Positions 1 through 11,818 of a stretch of 64,000 nucleotides of DNA are shown in pieces. Where the stretch lies: assembly GCA_033239005.1 (NCBI GenBank), contig BSQZ01000001.1, positions 7,862,500 through 7,926,499 on the forward strand, written 5' to 3'. Both the position numbers and the translations under genes were made by a program. The notes below the pieces were generated by a model. The model was given only the letters and a program-made list of their open reading frames with translations. It ran no database searches and was not told where the DNA came from. Every line of letters starts with the position of its first letter. Within the stretch, counting starts at the first letter, position 1. This DNA comes from Lamellibrachia satsuma (lineage: Eukaryota > Annelida > Polychaeta > Sabellida > Siboglinidae).

Positions 1-252
1 CTCTAGATAAATACGGGAGAATGCGGTACGGGACGATACGGGAGAGGGAAGTAGGCGTAAACGGGTTGACCGGCGGCCGCAGAAGACACGATTACGACGC
101 TTAATGAAGTCTTCATACGGATCTTCCGCCTGCTCGCCCAAACTAAACACTCGGTCACGCATAAAAGTGGAGCGCTCGAGCTAATAGGTCATGAATTCGC
201 TTGCACGCACGCACGTTCGCACGCCAGATGCAGGAGTCGCTTGCCTGACGGT

Positions 253-319
253 GAAATATAGGACAAAATCCCTCCCGGACACAATCTCCCTGGACGTAAT
301 CCCTCCCCGGACCAAAGCC
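253..319. repeat. Solo arm of a GGACAAAA-subrepeat element
   Basis: The stretch repeats a 13-16 bp theme (GGACAAAATCCC, GGACACAATCTCCC, GGACGTAATCCC, GGACCAAAGCCC). The same theme builds the inverted arms of the element at 11819-12398. Only one arm is present here and no target-site duplication was found, so this is a related fragment, not a complete element. Confidence 0.45.
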
Positions 320-1056
320 CTCCTCGCCCCCCTCCCCCCCACCAACACACACACCTCACCAAAATCACCCTCCTCACACACAGTTAAAAAGAATTTTCCA
401 ATGTCCACATTTGTTAGTGAGATATGTTTGTTTCCGTCACTTGAGACGTAGTTGTTGCTTTGCTAATTATCAAGTGAATGGGTAATATGATAGTAAGAAT
501 TGCATCAGGCCCTTCCTCTGTGTTTAAAAAGAGGGTTCGGTCTTCTGGCATACACAATCATGAAGTCGGGGATTTCTGGAATGGTTCTTTCATTTATTTT
601 ACATTTAAACAAATTCTCGCAAAAAGGACGGGCAGTAGCAATACAACTTTATTGTGGCACACTCTGTCTGGGACAGCTTCTTTTCTTAGGATTATAGTAA
701 AGGCTATATACGGTTTGGTTGCAGGGTACCCGGTTTGGTTGCAGGATACCCGGTTTGGTTAGATCATGATAATGATTCCACACAAACAGTTAACACACGC
801 GGATCATTGTAGCGGTTTACCGTCACCCGCTGTTACCGCAGCATGTGTCGGGTAATTTAACATAATGTTTCTACATTATCGTGTAACCCGAGTCTGGTAG
901 TCGGCACAAATGATGCGAGGAATTCCTTGATCGCGCTGCCGAAACTCACAGGGGAATTCGACAGAGCGGTCATTCACACATACGTTCGATTTCTTTCGCG
1001 GGACCATCGAAACTTCTCGAATGTTGAAACCGAGCACCGGACTGGAATCGTTAGAG

Positions 1057-1521
1057 TCAACACCCAAAGTACCGCAGGGACACGTCGGGAGGAGGGGACT
1101 TCAAAGGCGTTTGGGAAGACGATCTAGATTTAGCTTGCTGATGCATCGACCATATTTTCCCGCCTATACGGATTGTCTTCGCTGATAAGGAGCGTCGTTC
1201 GATATCAAACGTTTCGTTGTCGTGTTCCGGTTTCATGTTGCGCCTATGCGATGACCGAATGGGCCGAGGTCCCGTGATACTTGCGGGTCTCGCTAGAGCC
1301 GTCTGCAGAGGTCGTTCATTGTGACTATAACAGTCATCATCTATCGCGATCAACGAGGTGGGGTTTTCTGAAATGTAACATCGTAAATAACGCGGACAAA
1401 TTATATTTGTTTCAGGCATTACAGGGTGGAGACATTTGATTAAGACGGAAATGGAAGGTACTTTTGATTTCGGGTGATTTCGATTTACTCTTGGATTATA
1501 GGGTGATCTGAATGAATTCAC
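1057..1521 (-). other. Unassigned 154-codon ORF
   Basis: This is an uninterrupted reading frame on the minus strand in non-repetitive, fairly GC-balanced sequence. The translation is basic and Ser/Pro/Arg-rich, with no signal peptide, membrane segment or motif that I recognise. It could be an exon of an unrecognised gene or a chance ORF. No convincing splice sites tie it to other ORFs nearby, so it is listed for follow-up only. Confidence 0.15.
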
Positions 1522-3008
1522 GATCGTAATACGTTCTGGTTTCCGCTTTTTTCCTTTTTTTTAACTCGGTTGCGGATTTCCCTGTCTAGAAATGTCATCC
1601 CAAGTTTGAGATGAACTGATACAAAACTATGCAACGACATAACTCAAAATTACGGTCTTTCTAGTCCAACGTGAATCACCGCCCAAATGTTTGATGTTGT
1701 TCAATAAGAGACTTTCAATTATGACGGATTATGCAAGTAGCTGACGGTAGGGGGCACACCCTATCGGTCCTCTGATTCCACAGTGTTAAGTACCAGTCTA
1801 TCTGGTTTTCCTGTTCAATGGTCGCATTTAGCCAACTTTCTTCTCTTGGTGGAACGTAACAGACCTTCTTCTTCCTTAATCCCTACGCTATGTTCATCTT
1901 TTTCTCCGTCCGCCTTCTGACGTAGTTGAGTACAATTGTTTACGTGTATCGTGACGTCACAATTGGACTACGCACCAAACAAGGGAGTTTGGGTTCTTCG
2001 CAAATTATATTCCCTTCGCAAAGATCGCGTAGACACATATTGTAAATGTGGATATCCAGGCGTGACCTGCCATAACCAACTCTGATTGACTGTGTACGCG
2101 TCTATGTTGCGTCACTCACTTATTGGGTAATTTAAGAAGTTATTTGTAAGAACATACTTAGCATGCCCAGCATGACTGATTTTAGGCTTGCTGTTTGTAT
2201 CGGCTACGTCTTAACTAAGAACGAATTTACATTTGCTATGTTTTGTAATAATAACGGGCTCGGGACCCCCCTTTCCCCATATTTCCACACATATTGTGAA
2301 CAAATAGGATGATTCGTAATACGTGTGTGGAAAAGCGCCGGAAAAGCACGTGTAAACGAAGTGGCATAACCTCGTCGCCGTCGGACCCAACGGGTCTTTG
2401 AAATTTGGCAAACAGCAGTTATGTTGACAAAATTATTTATTACAAATGTTAAATTCGTTTCACCTGCCTGATCTTTATACCACTGAAGTCCCGAGAGAGC
2501 ACAATGTTAGCAAGAAGTTAGGGAGAATAGAGTAGGTTGGGATAGAGTGCACACCCCGGGCCAAAGCGCACCACCTCTATTCCGGCAGATCCAACTTGCT
2601 CCCAATAAACCGATGCACCATGATGCCAAATTAACTTTGCACGTTCGAGTTGAGGAGACACAGCACGCATAGTAAGTTATACCAATTTGAGTTTTTGGCC
2701 ATATTATTATAACAAATTGAACAGCTTCAACCGATCCCACAGCATACGTACTTTAACTAATCTAAAATGTGAAATTGCTATTTACACGTCACTTATATAG
2801 TATTGTTATAATACATGTTATTGATTCAAGCGGGCGAAAATATTGGCCACGTTATTTTTGTAATTCTAATGACACATTCAATACGGGGCAAAGCGCACCC
2901 CTGCATGTGTAAATACATTGTGGCGATTGTATAAATTACTGCATTTTCACTGGTACTCGTTGTTAGGTAAACACTATTTATTGACAAGTTTGCCACATTA
3001 TTAACATA

Positions 3009-3150
3009 TATGGGGGGGTGGTCAGGAAGTGGGGGGTGGGAGGTCCGTCCTATACATTGGTGGGAGGTCGGGGGTTGGTCTCAGAAATAGGTGTATAGTG
3101 GGAGGTTGGCCTAAAAGATGGGGGAAGGTGGGAGTTTGAGGTGGGAGGTA
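3009..3150 (+). repeat. G-rich degenerate minisatellite
   Basis: Repeated TGGGAGGT-type motifs with runs of four to seven G are spread over about 140 bp. The strand asymmetry (G on plus) and several closely spaced G-runs would permit G-quadruplex formation. No gene overlaps it. Confidence 0.5.
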
Positions 3151-3987
3151 TTAACACAAGTTATGCAAATAACATTACAAATTACATAAATAGCAATACC
3201 ACACATCATATGGCAGCAGTCGCATCGTGCCACGGGATGTCCAAAATTATGATTCGTCGTTCATCGTATAGATTGGTGCCCAGTCCACCATATATGACGC
3301 CACTGTTATATGTTTCAAACTCCACCTTGCGCGTAGCGTGCGAAGCGTATCTTGTGAAGGATTCGGGAACGGTGTTTGGTTATCGGATAGGTTATAGGAG
3401 GTTCTTCTTAATAATATATAACTTGTCAAAAGGTGTTTGTTTATTTGCCGTATCAACTAAGTAGGTTCTATGGATCGGTGGTGAGGAAATAGACTCAATG
3501 TTTCAATAAAATAAATACAAAACATATAAGCCACGCATTATTATTCATGACGAAATTTGTGACACGTAAGACTGTCACTAAAATGCATTTTTGTAGTAGT
3601 TGTTTTTTAGTAAGATTCTGTAATTCTAGTACTATTTAGTTAAGAGGTGTGCATTTGTAACTGCGTTAACTGTTCCAGCCTTATATGAAAATATATATGC
3701 CAAATCGCGTTTGACCCCAAAGGGTTGCGCTTTGCCCCACCCTACTCTATAAATATTGTTTAAAAGTTTATGCTGTAAAGGTGCGTTCGCACTTACTTGG
3801 CCCGAGCTGACGTGTTACTTCGCGAACACAATTTCCCAGGTGTTCCATTTCTCTCACAAAATACTATTACTGCGTCGTTGCGACGTAGTAGGACATACAA
3901 CAATCAACTTATTTATTCATTTTATTAATTTAATTTTATTAATTTAAATATATAAAACAAAAAACAAGTAAAATACATAATCTAACT

Positions 3988-3992
3988 AAAAA
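3988..3992 (-). terminator. Pol III terminator of the minus-strand tRNA-Lys
   Basis: Five A on plus (TTTTT on the transcribed sense) begin three bases beyond the tRNA 3' end. The plus-strand copy at 10826-10830 has the same arrangement. Confidence 0.8.
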
Positions 3993-3995
3993 GAG

Positions 3996-4093
3996 CGCCC
4001 GATGTGGGGCTCGAACCCACGACCCTGGGATTGCTTCGAGCCTGGTTGGTTAGCTGTAAGAGTCCCATGCTCTACCGACTGAGCTAACCGGGC
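3996..4093 (-). tRNA. tRNA-Lys (CTT) with a 25-nt intron
   Basis: Read on the minus strand this is a full cloverleaf: a 7-bp acceptor stem starting GCCCGGT, box A TTAGCTCAGTCGG, anticodon stem TGGGA/TCCCA with loop CTCTTAA, box B GGTTCGAGCCC, T stem GTGGG/CCCAC and discriminator G. The anticodon CTT decodes AAG (Lys). A 25-nt intron interrupts the loop between positions 37 and 38, the canonical place for eukaryotic tRNA introns, and contains an AAG complementary to the anticodon. It decodes lysine in cytosolic translation after splicing by the tRNA endonuclease. It differs by a single base, in the intron, from the plus-strand gene at 10725-10822. Flanks beyond the terminator are unrelated between the two copies. 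A pseudogene is unlikely because all stems pair. Confidence 0.9.
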
Positions 4094-4339
4094 AGACGTA
4101 AGTTACACGGGCATGCAAGTAGCCAGGCATGCAAATGGGCAGGCGGGCAGGCGGGCAGGCGGGAAGGCGGACAGGCGGGCAAGCTGAATGGCAGAATGGC
4201 AGAATAGAGATAGTTAGACAGGTTTAGACAGGTATGGACATAAAGAGAAATAGACAGACAGACAGTGAAATAGTGAAACACGGATAGACAGACAGCGAGG
4301 GGGAAGGGAAAGAGAGGGGAGGCAGACAGAGAGAGACAT

Positions 4340-4341
4340 AC

Positions 4342-4378
<37 letters not shown>

Positions 4379-4382
4379 CGTA

Positions 4383-4418
<36 letters not shown>
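4340..4418. repeat. (ACGC)n microsatellite
   Basis: Near-perfect CGCA/ACGC tetranucleotide run with one ACGTACGC interruption. It lies downstream of a purine-rich stretch (about 4130-4340) of GGCAGGCG and AGACAGAC repeats. ORFs through it in several frames are repeat artefacts. Confidence 0.9.
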
Positions 4419-4489
4419 GTCTACAACTATGTAAGAGATAATATGATTTTACAATACACACCGAATGCCTAGGTCTGGTGCCTCTTCAA

Positions 4490-4992
4490 TTAAAGGTGCC
4501 TCCTCAACTCCACTTTTTTGCTCATCTCATTTCAAATTAATTTTGCGAAAATTCAAACTTACCTAATATCCACTACGACATGCTAGCTCGTTTGTGCAAT
4601 TTTTGTATGTAGTCTTTGTGAAATCGTCAGACAAACTATTAAATTATTTAATGTTTGATCGAGCATTTATTGAAGTTAAAATGGAAACGTGGAAAGCTCA
4701 CGAATTTCGCCCTTTGTCAAGTTATCGGCGAGAGGATATGATCAGCCCGTTTACCGTTTTGGATATCCACTATTTTGAGCTTTACCAGATTTAACGACTA
4801 AAGTCAATTCTTTCTATCATTTGAAAAAAAAAACGCATTTATTTTATTAAACAGATTGCGGATATTTCACTGTTCACACACTACATATTTCACTATTCAC
4901 ACACTACATATTTCACTATTCACACACTACATATTAGGACGTCAACGAACCGGATTCGCGATAGGCTAAATCAGTTGAGGATGGAGTTTTAA
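4490..4992 (+). mobile_element. TTAA-flanked MITE, copy 1
   Basis: The stretch begins TTAAAGGTGCCTCCTCAACT and ends TTGAGGATGGAGTTTTAA, so the ends are imperfect inverted repeats bounded by TTAA. Two further copies lie at 16736-17235 (opposite orientation) and 24278-24675. All three share internal sequence such as TGGATATCCACTATTTTG and the outer TTCACACATTACATATTT region. It has no coding capacity. A TTAA target is typical of piggyBac-type transposition, so a non-autonomous piggyBac-like element is likely. This copy also carries an internal triplication of a 25-bp CACACACTACATATTTCAC motif (about 4870-4935). Confidence 0.8.
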
Positions 4993-5634
4993 TTAAGACT
5001 GTTACTAGAGCGTTACACATGCGGACAAGTCTACGAAACAATATGTACACAGAAACAATATCCACCATATCAATGTTAATACAAAATTATTAAACATAAA
5101 ATATCACAGTTCACATATGATGGACTATTTAATATTTATCTTGGCGGAAGTGGCAGGTCTTTTCCCCGGCAGCATTGAGTCAGTTTGTTCTATTATTCAG
5201 ATTGCTCAGAATTGCTCTGAAAGCCACATAATTCCCAGCTGCCTACGACATTATGTCCGGAGACAGTTTGTATCGGGTTTAGCTATGACGATTATGTTGA
5301 GAAATTGCAACTCGCTGTTGGACATCGTAGCAACGGCGCGTGTGCGCGTGAACAACGGAAGTCTTCTACGCCAGTGGTGTTCATAATCTCCCCGGAGAGA
5401 CGGTAAACCTGTCTCCGTAGCGACACCCGGATGCACGGCCGTGGTGACACTAAGACTGTCACGGTATGGTGATCACGAAGATGAGTCCCCACTGGCCGCG
5501 TGTCGCCGCCACAGGTGTCGCCCGCGTCGCCTTGACAGGAACTCCGTCAGGACGATCGTCAATTGCAATAAGCAACGCGTCGGCTGTCACATTCGCTGTC
5601 AATGACGGTGTATGTGCCGGAGACAACGTTAGAT
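4993..5634. other. Region without a recognised gene
   Basis: Contains several short overlapping ORFs (for example 5117-5386 plus and 5459-5653 minus) in a CpG-rich patch at about 5240-5640. None has a recognisable domain, and open frames on both strands of the same patch suggest GC composition, not coding. Confidence 0.4.
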
Positions 5635-5737
5635 ACGGTGACAGGAAAATCACTCGTTAGACCAACGTTCGTTGATTATATATAAAGATCTAAATTTACA
5701 AGACAAAAACTCGCCATCTCATATGTCTAGCTTCGCG
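5635..5737 (+). repeat. Direct repeat of 103 bp, copy 1
   Basis: The segment from ACGGTGACAGGAAAATCACT to GTCTAGCTTCGCG recurs at 6189-6291 with only a handful of substitutions. The flanks differ on both sides. The 451 bp between the copies contains no recognised gene. Confidence 0.8.
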
Positions 5738-6188
5738 GGGGTAAGATCACAGTTGACCTTCCTGTTTATTGTTTCACACAAATGTAGGGCGTATTAAATT
5801 GCGATATGTGAATTTAAAGAATTCATATGATGTGACATAAGTGCAATTGAGCAGGCATATTCACAGGTTTGTTTGTAGAAACTATTGGCTGTGAAATGGT
5901 GCATTTTTTAGAGTTTAAAAGGCGGAGGGATTTATGGGAATTTTTCTGCTATGGGCCACGTGGGCGCATGAATACAAGGCTATTTTTGTCAAAATTGATG
6001 GGCATCGCACGTCGGGGCGTTTTAAAAGAGCTGGAGGTATGTGATTTTGATAAAACGTGGTCAGCATGTCAATGAGATTATGGCAGATGCTGTGAAAAAG
6101 TTTCAGAATTTTTAGTGGTCACGTTTTCTTATAATCTAACAAAACGTTAACATGGCCACAAATGCAATTTTCAACTGTTTCAACTCCT

Positions 6189-6291
6189 ACGGTGACGGGA
6201 AAATCACTCGTCAGACCAACGTTCGTTGATTATATATAAAGATCTAAATTTACAAGACAAAAACTCGCCATCCCCTATGTCTAGCTTCGCG
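6189..6291 (+). repeat. Direct repeat of 103 bp, copy 2
   Basis: Second copy of the segment at 5635-5737, same orientation, starting 554 bp downstream. Too short and too simple at its ends to be called a long terminal repeat: no TG...CA ends, primer site or target duplication was seen. Confidence 0.8.
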
Positions 6292-8334
6292 AAGCTAGGC
6301 GTAGAAGATACAGCTAGTTTTTGTAATTAGTTATCGTTACACGGAGTACTGTTTGACCACGTGAAGTGTGTGTGTGCGCGCGCGCGCGTGCGTGCGTGCG
6401 TGATTTTCCCCTGATGAGGGGTAAAACATGAATATCTGAAATATAGAAACAAGATATTACAATAATTGTAATTTCACTTGTCTATTCAACTGTACATAAT
6501 ATTATAGTTTTTGGCGTAGTATGTTACATATTATATGATATTAATTTTAAAGATACAACGGACTGTATAAGTTGATCGTTTTGCTGACTGCGTGTTAAAA
6601 TGGTAAAATATATAGCGCCGTATTTTATGCGAAAGGGTTGCTTTAAAAGCGGTTATAAAGTAACACTTTCGGGTTAACGTGGAACTAAATCAATTAATGA
6701 ATGAGAGAATATAAGTTTTATTCACAGTAAGAAACACATTAAGCTTCATGTGCTCGGTACACAATCGTTTGGGCCGAGATCACTATGCCCATTGCGCTAT
6801 GAGGCCGAAATCACCAGAATTGCGGGCCGAAGTCTCCAAAGATTGCTGTCCGAATTCACTGGGCCGAATTCACCATGGGCCGGCATCACTGTGTCCACGC
6901 TGACATGCAACTCGCTGACAGCTCACTTCGATCCGACGTGGACCGTGGTCGCCGATGGTGGTCGCTGCATGTGTTTTGCAGATCGATGGCATCAACATAG
7001 CTTCCACTATTGGGAATAACGTTGGCACAAAAAGAGATTTTCTCACCAGGATAACACAGGGCTGCCACTTTTACTGGTCTGGATCGCTTACTATGTACAG
7101 TTTGCATTACAATCGAATGTCGCACAATAAACAATTTTGACGCTCGCTTCTGAACAACCGCTATCGCTGTCAACAGTATGGTGAATCAATGGAAAGTCGC
7201 AGTCTCGTAACACTTCTTTGTCATCAGTGACGTCACATCGAAGTTTGCCGATAGTCGCGGGAAAAATATGCATAATCGAGGCAGGCCGGTAGAACAGAGC
7301 ATTATTTGGAATTATTAATTAATTGAATTCCAATTAATTTTTCGGTGTTGTGGAATCAACAAAAAATACTATATGTAATATAATATGATTTCAAGCAAGC
7401 GTTGTTATTGTTCCCTTTAAAGCGAAACGAAGGTCATGGTGTTGTGCCTAGATACGCCTGTAAGAGTTAATAAGAGATCGTAATTTGTAAATACAATCAA
7501 GAATATAAATTCAGTGATTTACTACGAAAATCTTGTTGAACACACAACATCTTCATTTCTGTCAGATAACCTTACGTCACGAATGCGGTATTCTGGCAAT
7601 ATTCGTTCACCAAATGAAAATCCATTTGTGAACACCTAGTCCTATTATATAATACTTGCCAATAGCATATGGATATGCTGTTGGCGTCTAAGCTCAACCT
7701 ATGCAAAATGTTTTTGCCTATGCCTACTAAACTTATCCCATTCTGACTTAGTTTTTCTCGCTTGATTGAATGTTAGTGTTGCCTCTGTGTATACCGGTCG
7801 GTCCTTCGATTTCGGTCGAAATCATTTACTGCGTTTTAACGAGTCACAGCGGAAATCGACTTCCATAAAATACCAGTCGTTCTGGTCAATATGTTAGCCA
7901 CCATGGAAAAGAGACATTTTACCAGAATCTCCCAATTGCAGAACACATTAAAAAACCACTAGCGAGATATATTCGTGATTGTAGTAGGGCTATCCATAAA
8001 GTTCGTCACGCTATTTTTTTTACTTTTTTGAGAATCCCCTTGTCACCCTTCGTAACGCTGGGCTGTACACCCCCCCCCCCCAAAAAAAAACTTTGTTCGT
8101 TTTGAGAAATACCACCACACACCTATTATGCATACATCTATTTTATATTCGTTGCTCAGCATTGATTCGTAGTTCTCAGGTAGAATATAGGTCTGTATAA
8201 CTAATAATAAATCAGATGTCCATGTTTATGTACGTTTAATATGTGTATTGACGCCCTTGAGGGTTCCTCCCTGTCGGCCTACTGACTCACTCATGAGTCA
8301 GAGTCTTGACACACTAAAAATACAAGCCTCTGCT
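6292..8334. other. Region without a recognised gene
   Basis: Holds a GT/GC run at about 6370-6402. At about 6760-6890 a degenerate periodic stretch repeats GGGCCGAAxTCACC-like units; in architecture, though not in sequence, it resembles the subrepeat arms at 11.8-12.4 kb. Otherwise unremarkable AT-rich sequence. Confidence 0.5.
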
Positions 8335-8463
8335 TACGTGCCTACCCACACACTAAACGTGCCTACCCACACACTAAACGTGCCTACCCACACACCAAAC
8401 GTGCCTACCCACACACTAAACGTGCCTACCCACACACTAAACGTGCCTACCCACACACTAAAC
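8335..8463 (+). repeat. 21-bp minisatellite
   Basis: About six head-to-tail copies of CGTGCCTACCCACACACTAA plus one base, nearly identical. The unit is a multiple of three, so it yields a repetitive ORF (8248-8505) that is not evidence for a protein. Confidence 0.95.
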
Positions 8464-8576
8464 ACCCTGCCAAGGATTCACAGTCCTGCACAGTGGGATT
8501 ATTGATGTATCAGACACCAGTGCTGTTTGTGCAGCGCAACGAATGCCTACGACCTCCCTCGCCGAGCCTTTTATGT

Positions 8577-9850
8577 AAAGTGAAGTGAAGTTTATTTCTT
8601 TAGATCATGCATACAGAGTCAAATAACAGTTTGTACATATTTTACATAGTTTTGATGATCCAAGGAGGCCTGCACTAAGACTTGAGAGATCGCTATCGTA
8701 CAAGCCTCGCTATGACTACATTATTAGTGCTGTTTGACTAGAGTGTACATATAGAAATAGATATTGGAGTTGCTAACTTTTCCTACAAACAAACAGTGCT
8801 AATAATACTAACAAAACTACATATAGTGCAAATAATGTGAATACTATTTTTTTGTATGTGTATAAATGTGAATTGAATGTGAATCGAATATAATTATCAT
8901 TATTATAATGTAATAATTACAGAGAAGTTAAATAATACAGAAAAAGGATAAATACATTATACTTGTAAAAATATAATTAAAAGCTTGACAGTAAAAATAA
9001 CACATTAGTTCCAAATTTATCATTTACAAATTGTATTGTGAGGAACTCAAATACCACCTGTTTTGATAGTATAGTGGTAGTATTACTAAATTAATATTCA
9101 GTATAATATTATATTACAGAGCTATGCATTATTAATTAATGCAGTTTATTATGATAATGATGACGAAGACATACCATACATTTCTAGGCTTCAGCTGGCA
9201 TATTCTTTTTGCAGATGTAGAACTTATTAATATTACATTCCAAGTCATATTTATTTATGATATATTTTTTGGAGTAATTCACAAAGCCTTGGTAGGAATG
9301 GGTGTTAATTTTCTCCATGGCAATTTGTAGAAGAAAGTTTTTTTAAGTAATTGTGGTATTGTATGTCTGATACAAAGGCGGCCAGTATATTGTATTAATT
9401 TGTTTAATCTGGATGTTAAAGTCATAATTGTGGGGAAACTTATTTATTGTATCGGTAAAGCGTTGTGGTGCCTTTATTTGTCTTTTTAGTCTAGATGATA
9501 CATTTTCATTACCAGTGAACATGTATCTTTAGGATGTGCATTGGTACGTAGTGTTTTAATCTAGAGAGAATTCCTCATGTCCTTGATTGTTTGTTGGCTA
9601 TGAAGTTTTGATGAGGAGATCATGTTAAGTTGGAATCTATTATGACTCCAAGAAATTTAAATTGTGTCACCGGTTCAACCGGTATATTATTGATTTTAAT
9701 GTTAGGTATTTCGTGGTTGTTTATTTTTCTCTGTTTATAATGAAAAATAAAAATTTTTAAAAATCATAATTTTTTTGCAGCATTCATTTTTTGCAGCAGT
9801 TATTTTAGTCAATTCTGAATTGATGATGTTGGATGTAGCCAATTCATTCG
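8577..9850 (-). mobile_element. Decayed LINE, 3' half
   Basis: The minus strand retains pieces of a non-LTR reverse transcriptase. The clearest is around 9610-9690, where the translation reads QFKFLGVIIDSNLT, the post-YADD thumb motif of these enzymes. The low-coordinate end (3' end of the element) carries a GTGAAGTGAAGTTTATTTC tail with repeated AGTGA units. Multiple stops and frameshifts show it is dead. The 5' limit is approximate. Clade (CR1/Jockey-like) is an inference. Confidence 0.6.
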
Positions 9851-10724
9851 TTCGATCATGACATTTGTAAATATATTTAGTGTGTTCAGCACGCATGATT
9901 CTCAACACAACTTGGCAGCTCTGACATTGACAGAGCTGTGTCGATAATCTACAAATAAATAATGCCTACATTTGAAATATAATGTATTTTTAAATATATC
10001 ATTATTAATGATATTATTATCATTATTAACAAATGCAAGGGCCCGTTGAGCTGTTTGTCTGTTGACTAGAGATCATGGCGATTCATGCAACAGTCAAAGA
10101 AACACGAAATAAGAAGATAATAATAATCTCTTCTGAAGCAAACCGGTAATCAAGAATAGTGTTATAATTCACGGAGAAATCGAATTTGGTTTTCACCGTA
10201 AATGAGGAGGATATTGTATTCCAAACTAATTTCATTCTACACAAGACTACAAAAATATTGTTTGGTTGGCACCCCGGAAATATTTCACGTGACAGATATC
10301 TGCTTCCGTGTAGTTATGACGCGTTCGCAAGCAAACGCTGCTGAAATGTTTTTTCAATCGTCGTACTTAGCTTAAATTTTGTATAGAATGACTCCAGAAA
10401 CGTTAGCGAACAGTATCCTGCGCATATATAATATGCGGTTTTATGGAAAATTGTGCTGTTACAACGTGTTCCGGCGGTGAAAGAAATCGCCACGTCCACG
10501 AATCTCGATTCACGAACGACTGACGATTCACAGCCACGCCCACAACACGGCACGGCATAGCCGTAGGGCACTGACAACTTGACGGCTATGACTTTATGAT
10601 GTTATTACCTAAGAACTGTGAGACACATTTTTGTAAACGCTAGAAATATATACTTAAAACAACAAACTGTCACAGTTATGCTTAATCCGCGTGTGTATAT
10701 GTATAGCAGAATCTGTTGTCATCT
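9851..10724. other. Region without a recognised gene
   Basis: AT-rich sequence with ATT/TAA runs at about 9990-10030 and a minus-strand ORF at 10314-10577 that resembles no known family. No exon or RNA gene was recognised. Confidence 0.4.
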
Positions 10725-10822
10725 GCCCGGTTAGCTCAGTCGGTAGAGCATGGGACTCTTACAGCTAACCAACTAGGCTCGAAGCAATCCCAGGGTCGTG
10801 GGTTCGAGCCCCACATCGGGCG
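10725..10822 (+). tRNA. tRNA-Lys (CTT) with a 25-nt intron
   Basis: Cloverleaf as in the inverted copy at 3996-4093: acceptor GCCCGGT/ATCGGGC, anticodon CTT at 10758-10760, A37 at 10761, intron 10762-10786, T loop TTCGAGC and discriminator G at 10822. The intron begins CAGCTAACC and ends CGAAGCA; AAG at 10782-10784 can pair with the CUU anticodon, and the G three bases from the 3' splice site can pair with C32, as in a typical anticodon-intron pair. The terminator TTTTT follows at 10826. The product would be a cytosolic lysine tRNA. Sequence outside the gene is unrelated to the other copy apart from the CTCTTTTTA trailer, so identity is confined to the functional unit. Confidence 0.92.
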
Positions 10823-10825
10823 CTC

Positions 10826-10830
10826 TTTTT
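10826..10830 (+). terminator. Pol III terminator of the plus-strand tRNA-Lys
   Basis: TTTTT begins four bases after the tRNA discriminator base. Confidence 0.85.
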
Positions 10831-11314
10831 AATTCGATTTCTCTGTAATTTCGTCTTGCTTTTCTCGCTTGTATTGTCAGTAGCTTATCAAGTTGATTAA
10901 TTATGTTGTTCGTAGATTGTCGCAACGTGATTTTTCATGTTATCAATAAGCTACGTCGTTGCTATGATAAACGTATGGTGACACCTAGTGACAAAAAGCG
11001 GAACTTCTGCACATGAAGTGGGACACTCTTACTGTACAATATCATGTCGGTTTCGGTGAGTGGTATTAGAATGCATACAACAGAAACCAACTTTTGACAC
11101 GTCTTCCTGTTCCCAGCGTAATTAACTATTGTCTCTTTGAACTATTTGTTGAAAACTCCATACCCTTGGCATTTAATTGAGACTGTAATATTTGCATATA
11201 CTATTTTATTGTTGGTCAGGTTCATAGAGGTTTCATCTAGTAATGTATAAAATATGCAATAAAACTGATTTTGAACCACGAGTTTAGAGTAACTAGTAAA
11301 ATAAAAAATTATAA

Positions 11315-11690
11315 TAACTTCACTTCACTTCACTTTCCCATAACCCGTAAGGATCGTTGGGGCACCATTGATGACTTTCTAACCAGCTCTCTCCACGTTT
11401 CCCTGTTCTCTACAGCCCTCTGGGAGTCAGTGAACTCCCTTCCTGTCCACTCTTTGATGTTGTCTTCCCACCTCTTCTTCTGTCTACCTCTTCGTCTCCC
11501 CCCTCTTACGGTACCTTGCAAGATAATCTTTGCAAGGCCAGATGATCGTGATACATGACCGTACCACTTCAGTTTACGCTTCTTAACTGTTGTAAGAAGG
11601 TCGTCATATGGTCCGATGGCTTGTTTGATCTTGTTACGGACAGCATCGTTAGTAACATGGTCTTTGTATGATATGTGAAACTGGTTTTCA
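11315..11690 (-). mobile_element. LINE 3' fragment (RT C-terminal tail)
   Basis: The minus strand encodes the characteristic C-terminal tail of an animal non-LTR retrotransposon: a KRKLKWYGHVSRSSGLAKII segment followed by GRRRGRQKKRWEDNIKEWTG and RAVENRETWRELV. A frameshift separates the two parts. The element ends in a (AGTGA)n tail (CTTCACTTCACTTCACTT on plus at about 11319-11336). Only about 370 bp survive, so it is a 5'-truncated or eroded insertion. Confidence 0.85.
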
Positions 11691-11818
11691 TGATCATGGT
11701 GTGTCTAGGGCAGATTTGCAACCTAGCGGAGCCCATCCCTCTCCAGGCTGGTTGACCACAGCCGATATCCACCAAAAAAGTGGCTCGCCTTGGTCCTGAA
11801 CACGTGGTCGTTGAACTC

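Larger units (their letters stand above)
1..3987. other. Region without a recognised gene
   Basis: No protein or RNA gene is recognised here. The first 1.6 kb is relatively CpG-rich and later parts are AT-rich. The contents I can name are a short GGACAAAA-type repeat arm (about 253-319), a 20-bp triplicated motif around 715-760 (GTTTGGTTGCAG units), an unassigned ORF at 1057-1521 listed separately, and a G-rich stretch at about 3009-3150. The remaining ORFs are short and have no family resemblance that I can see. Confidence 0.6.

Noticed and set aside
5117..5660. Coding exon(s) in a CpG-rich patch
   Set aside because: Open frames occur on both strands at once and none has a recognisable domain; GC composition explains the lack of stops.
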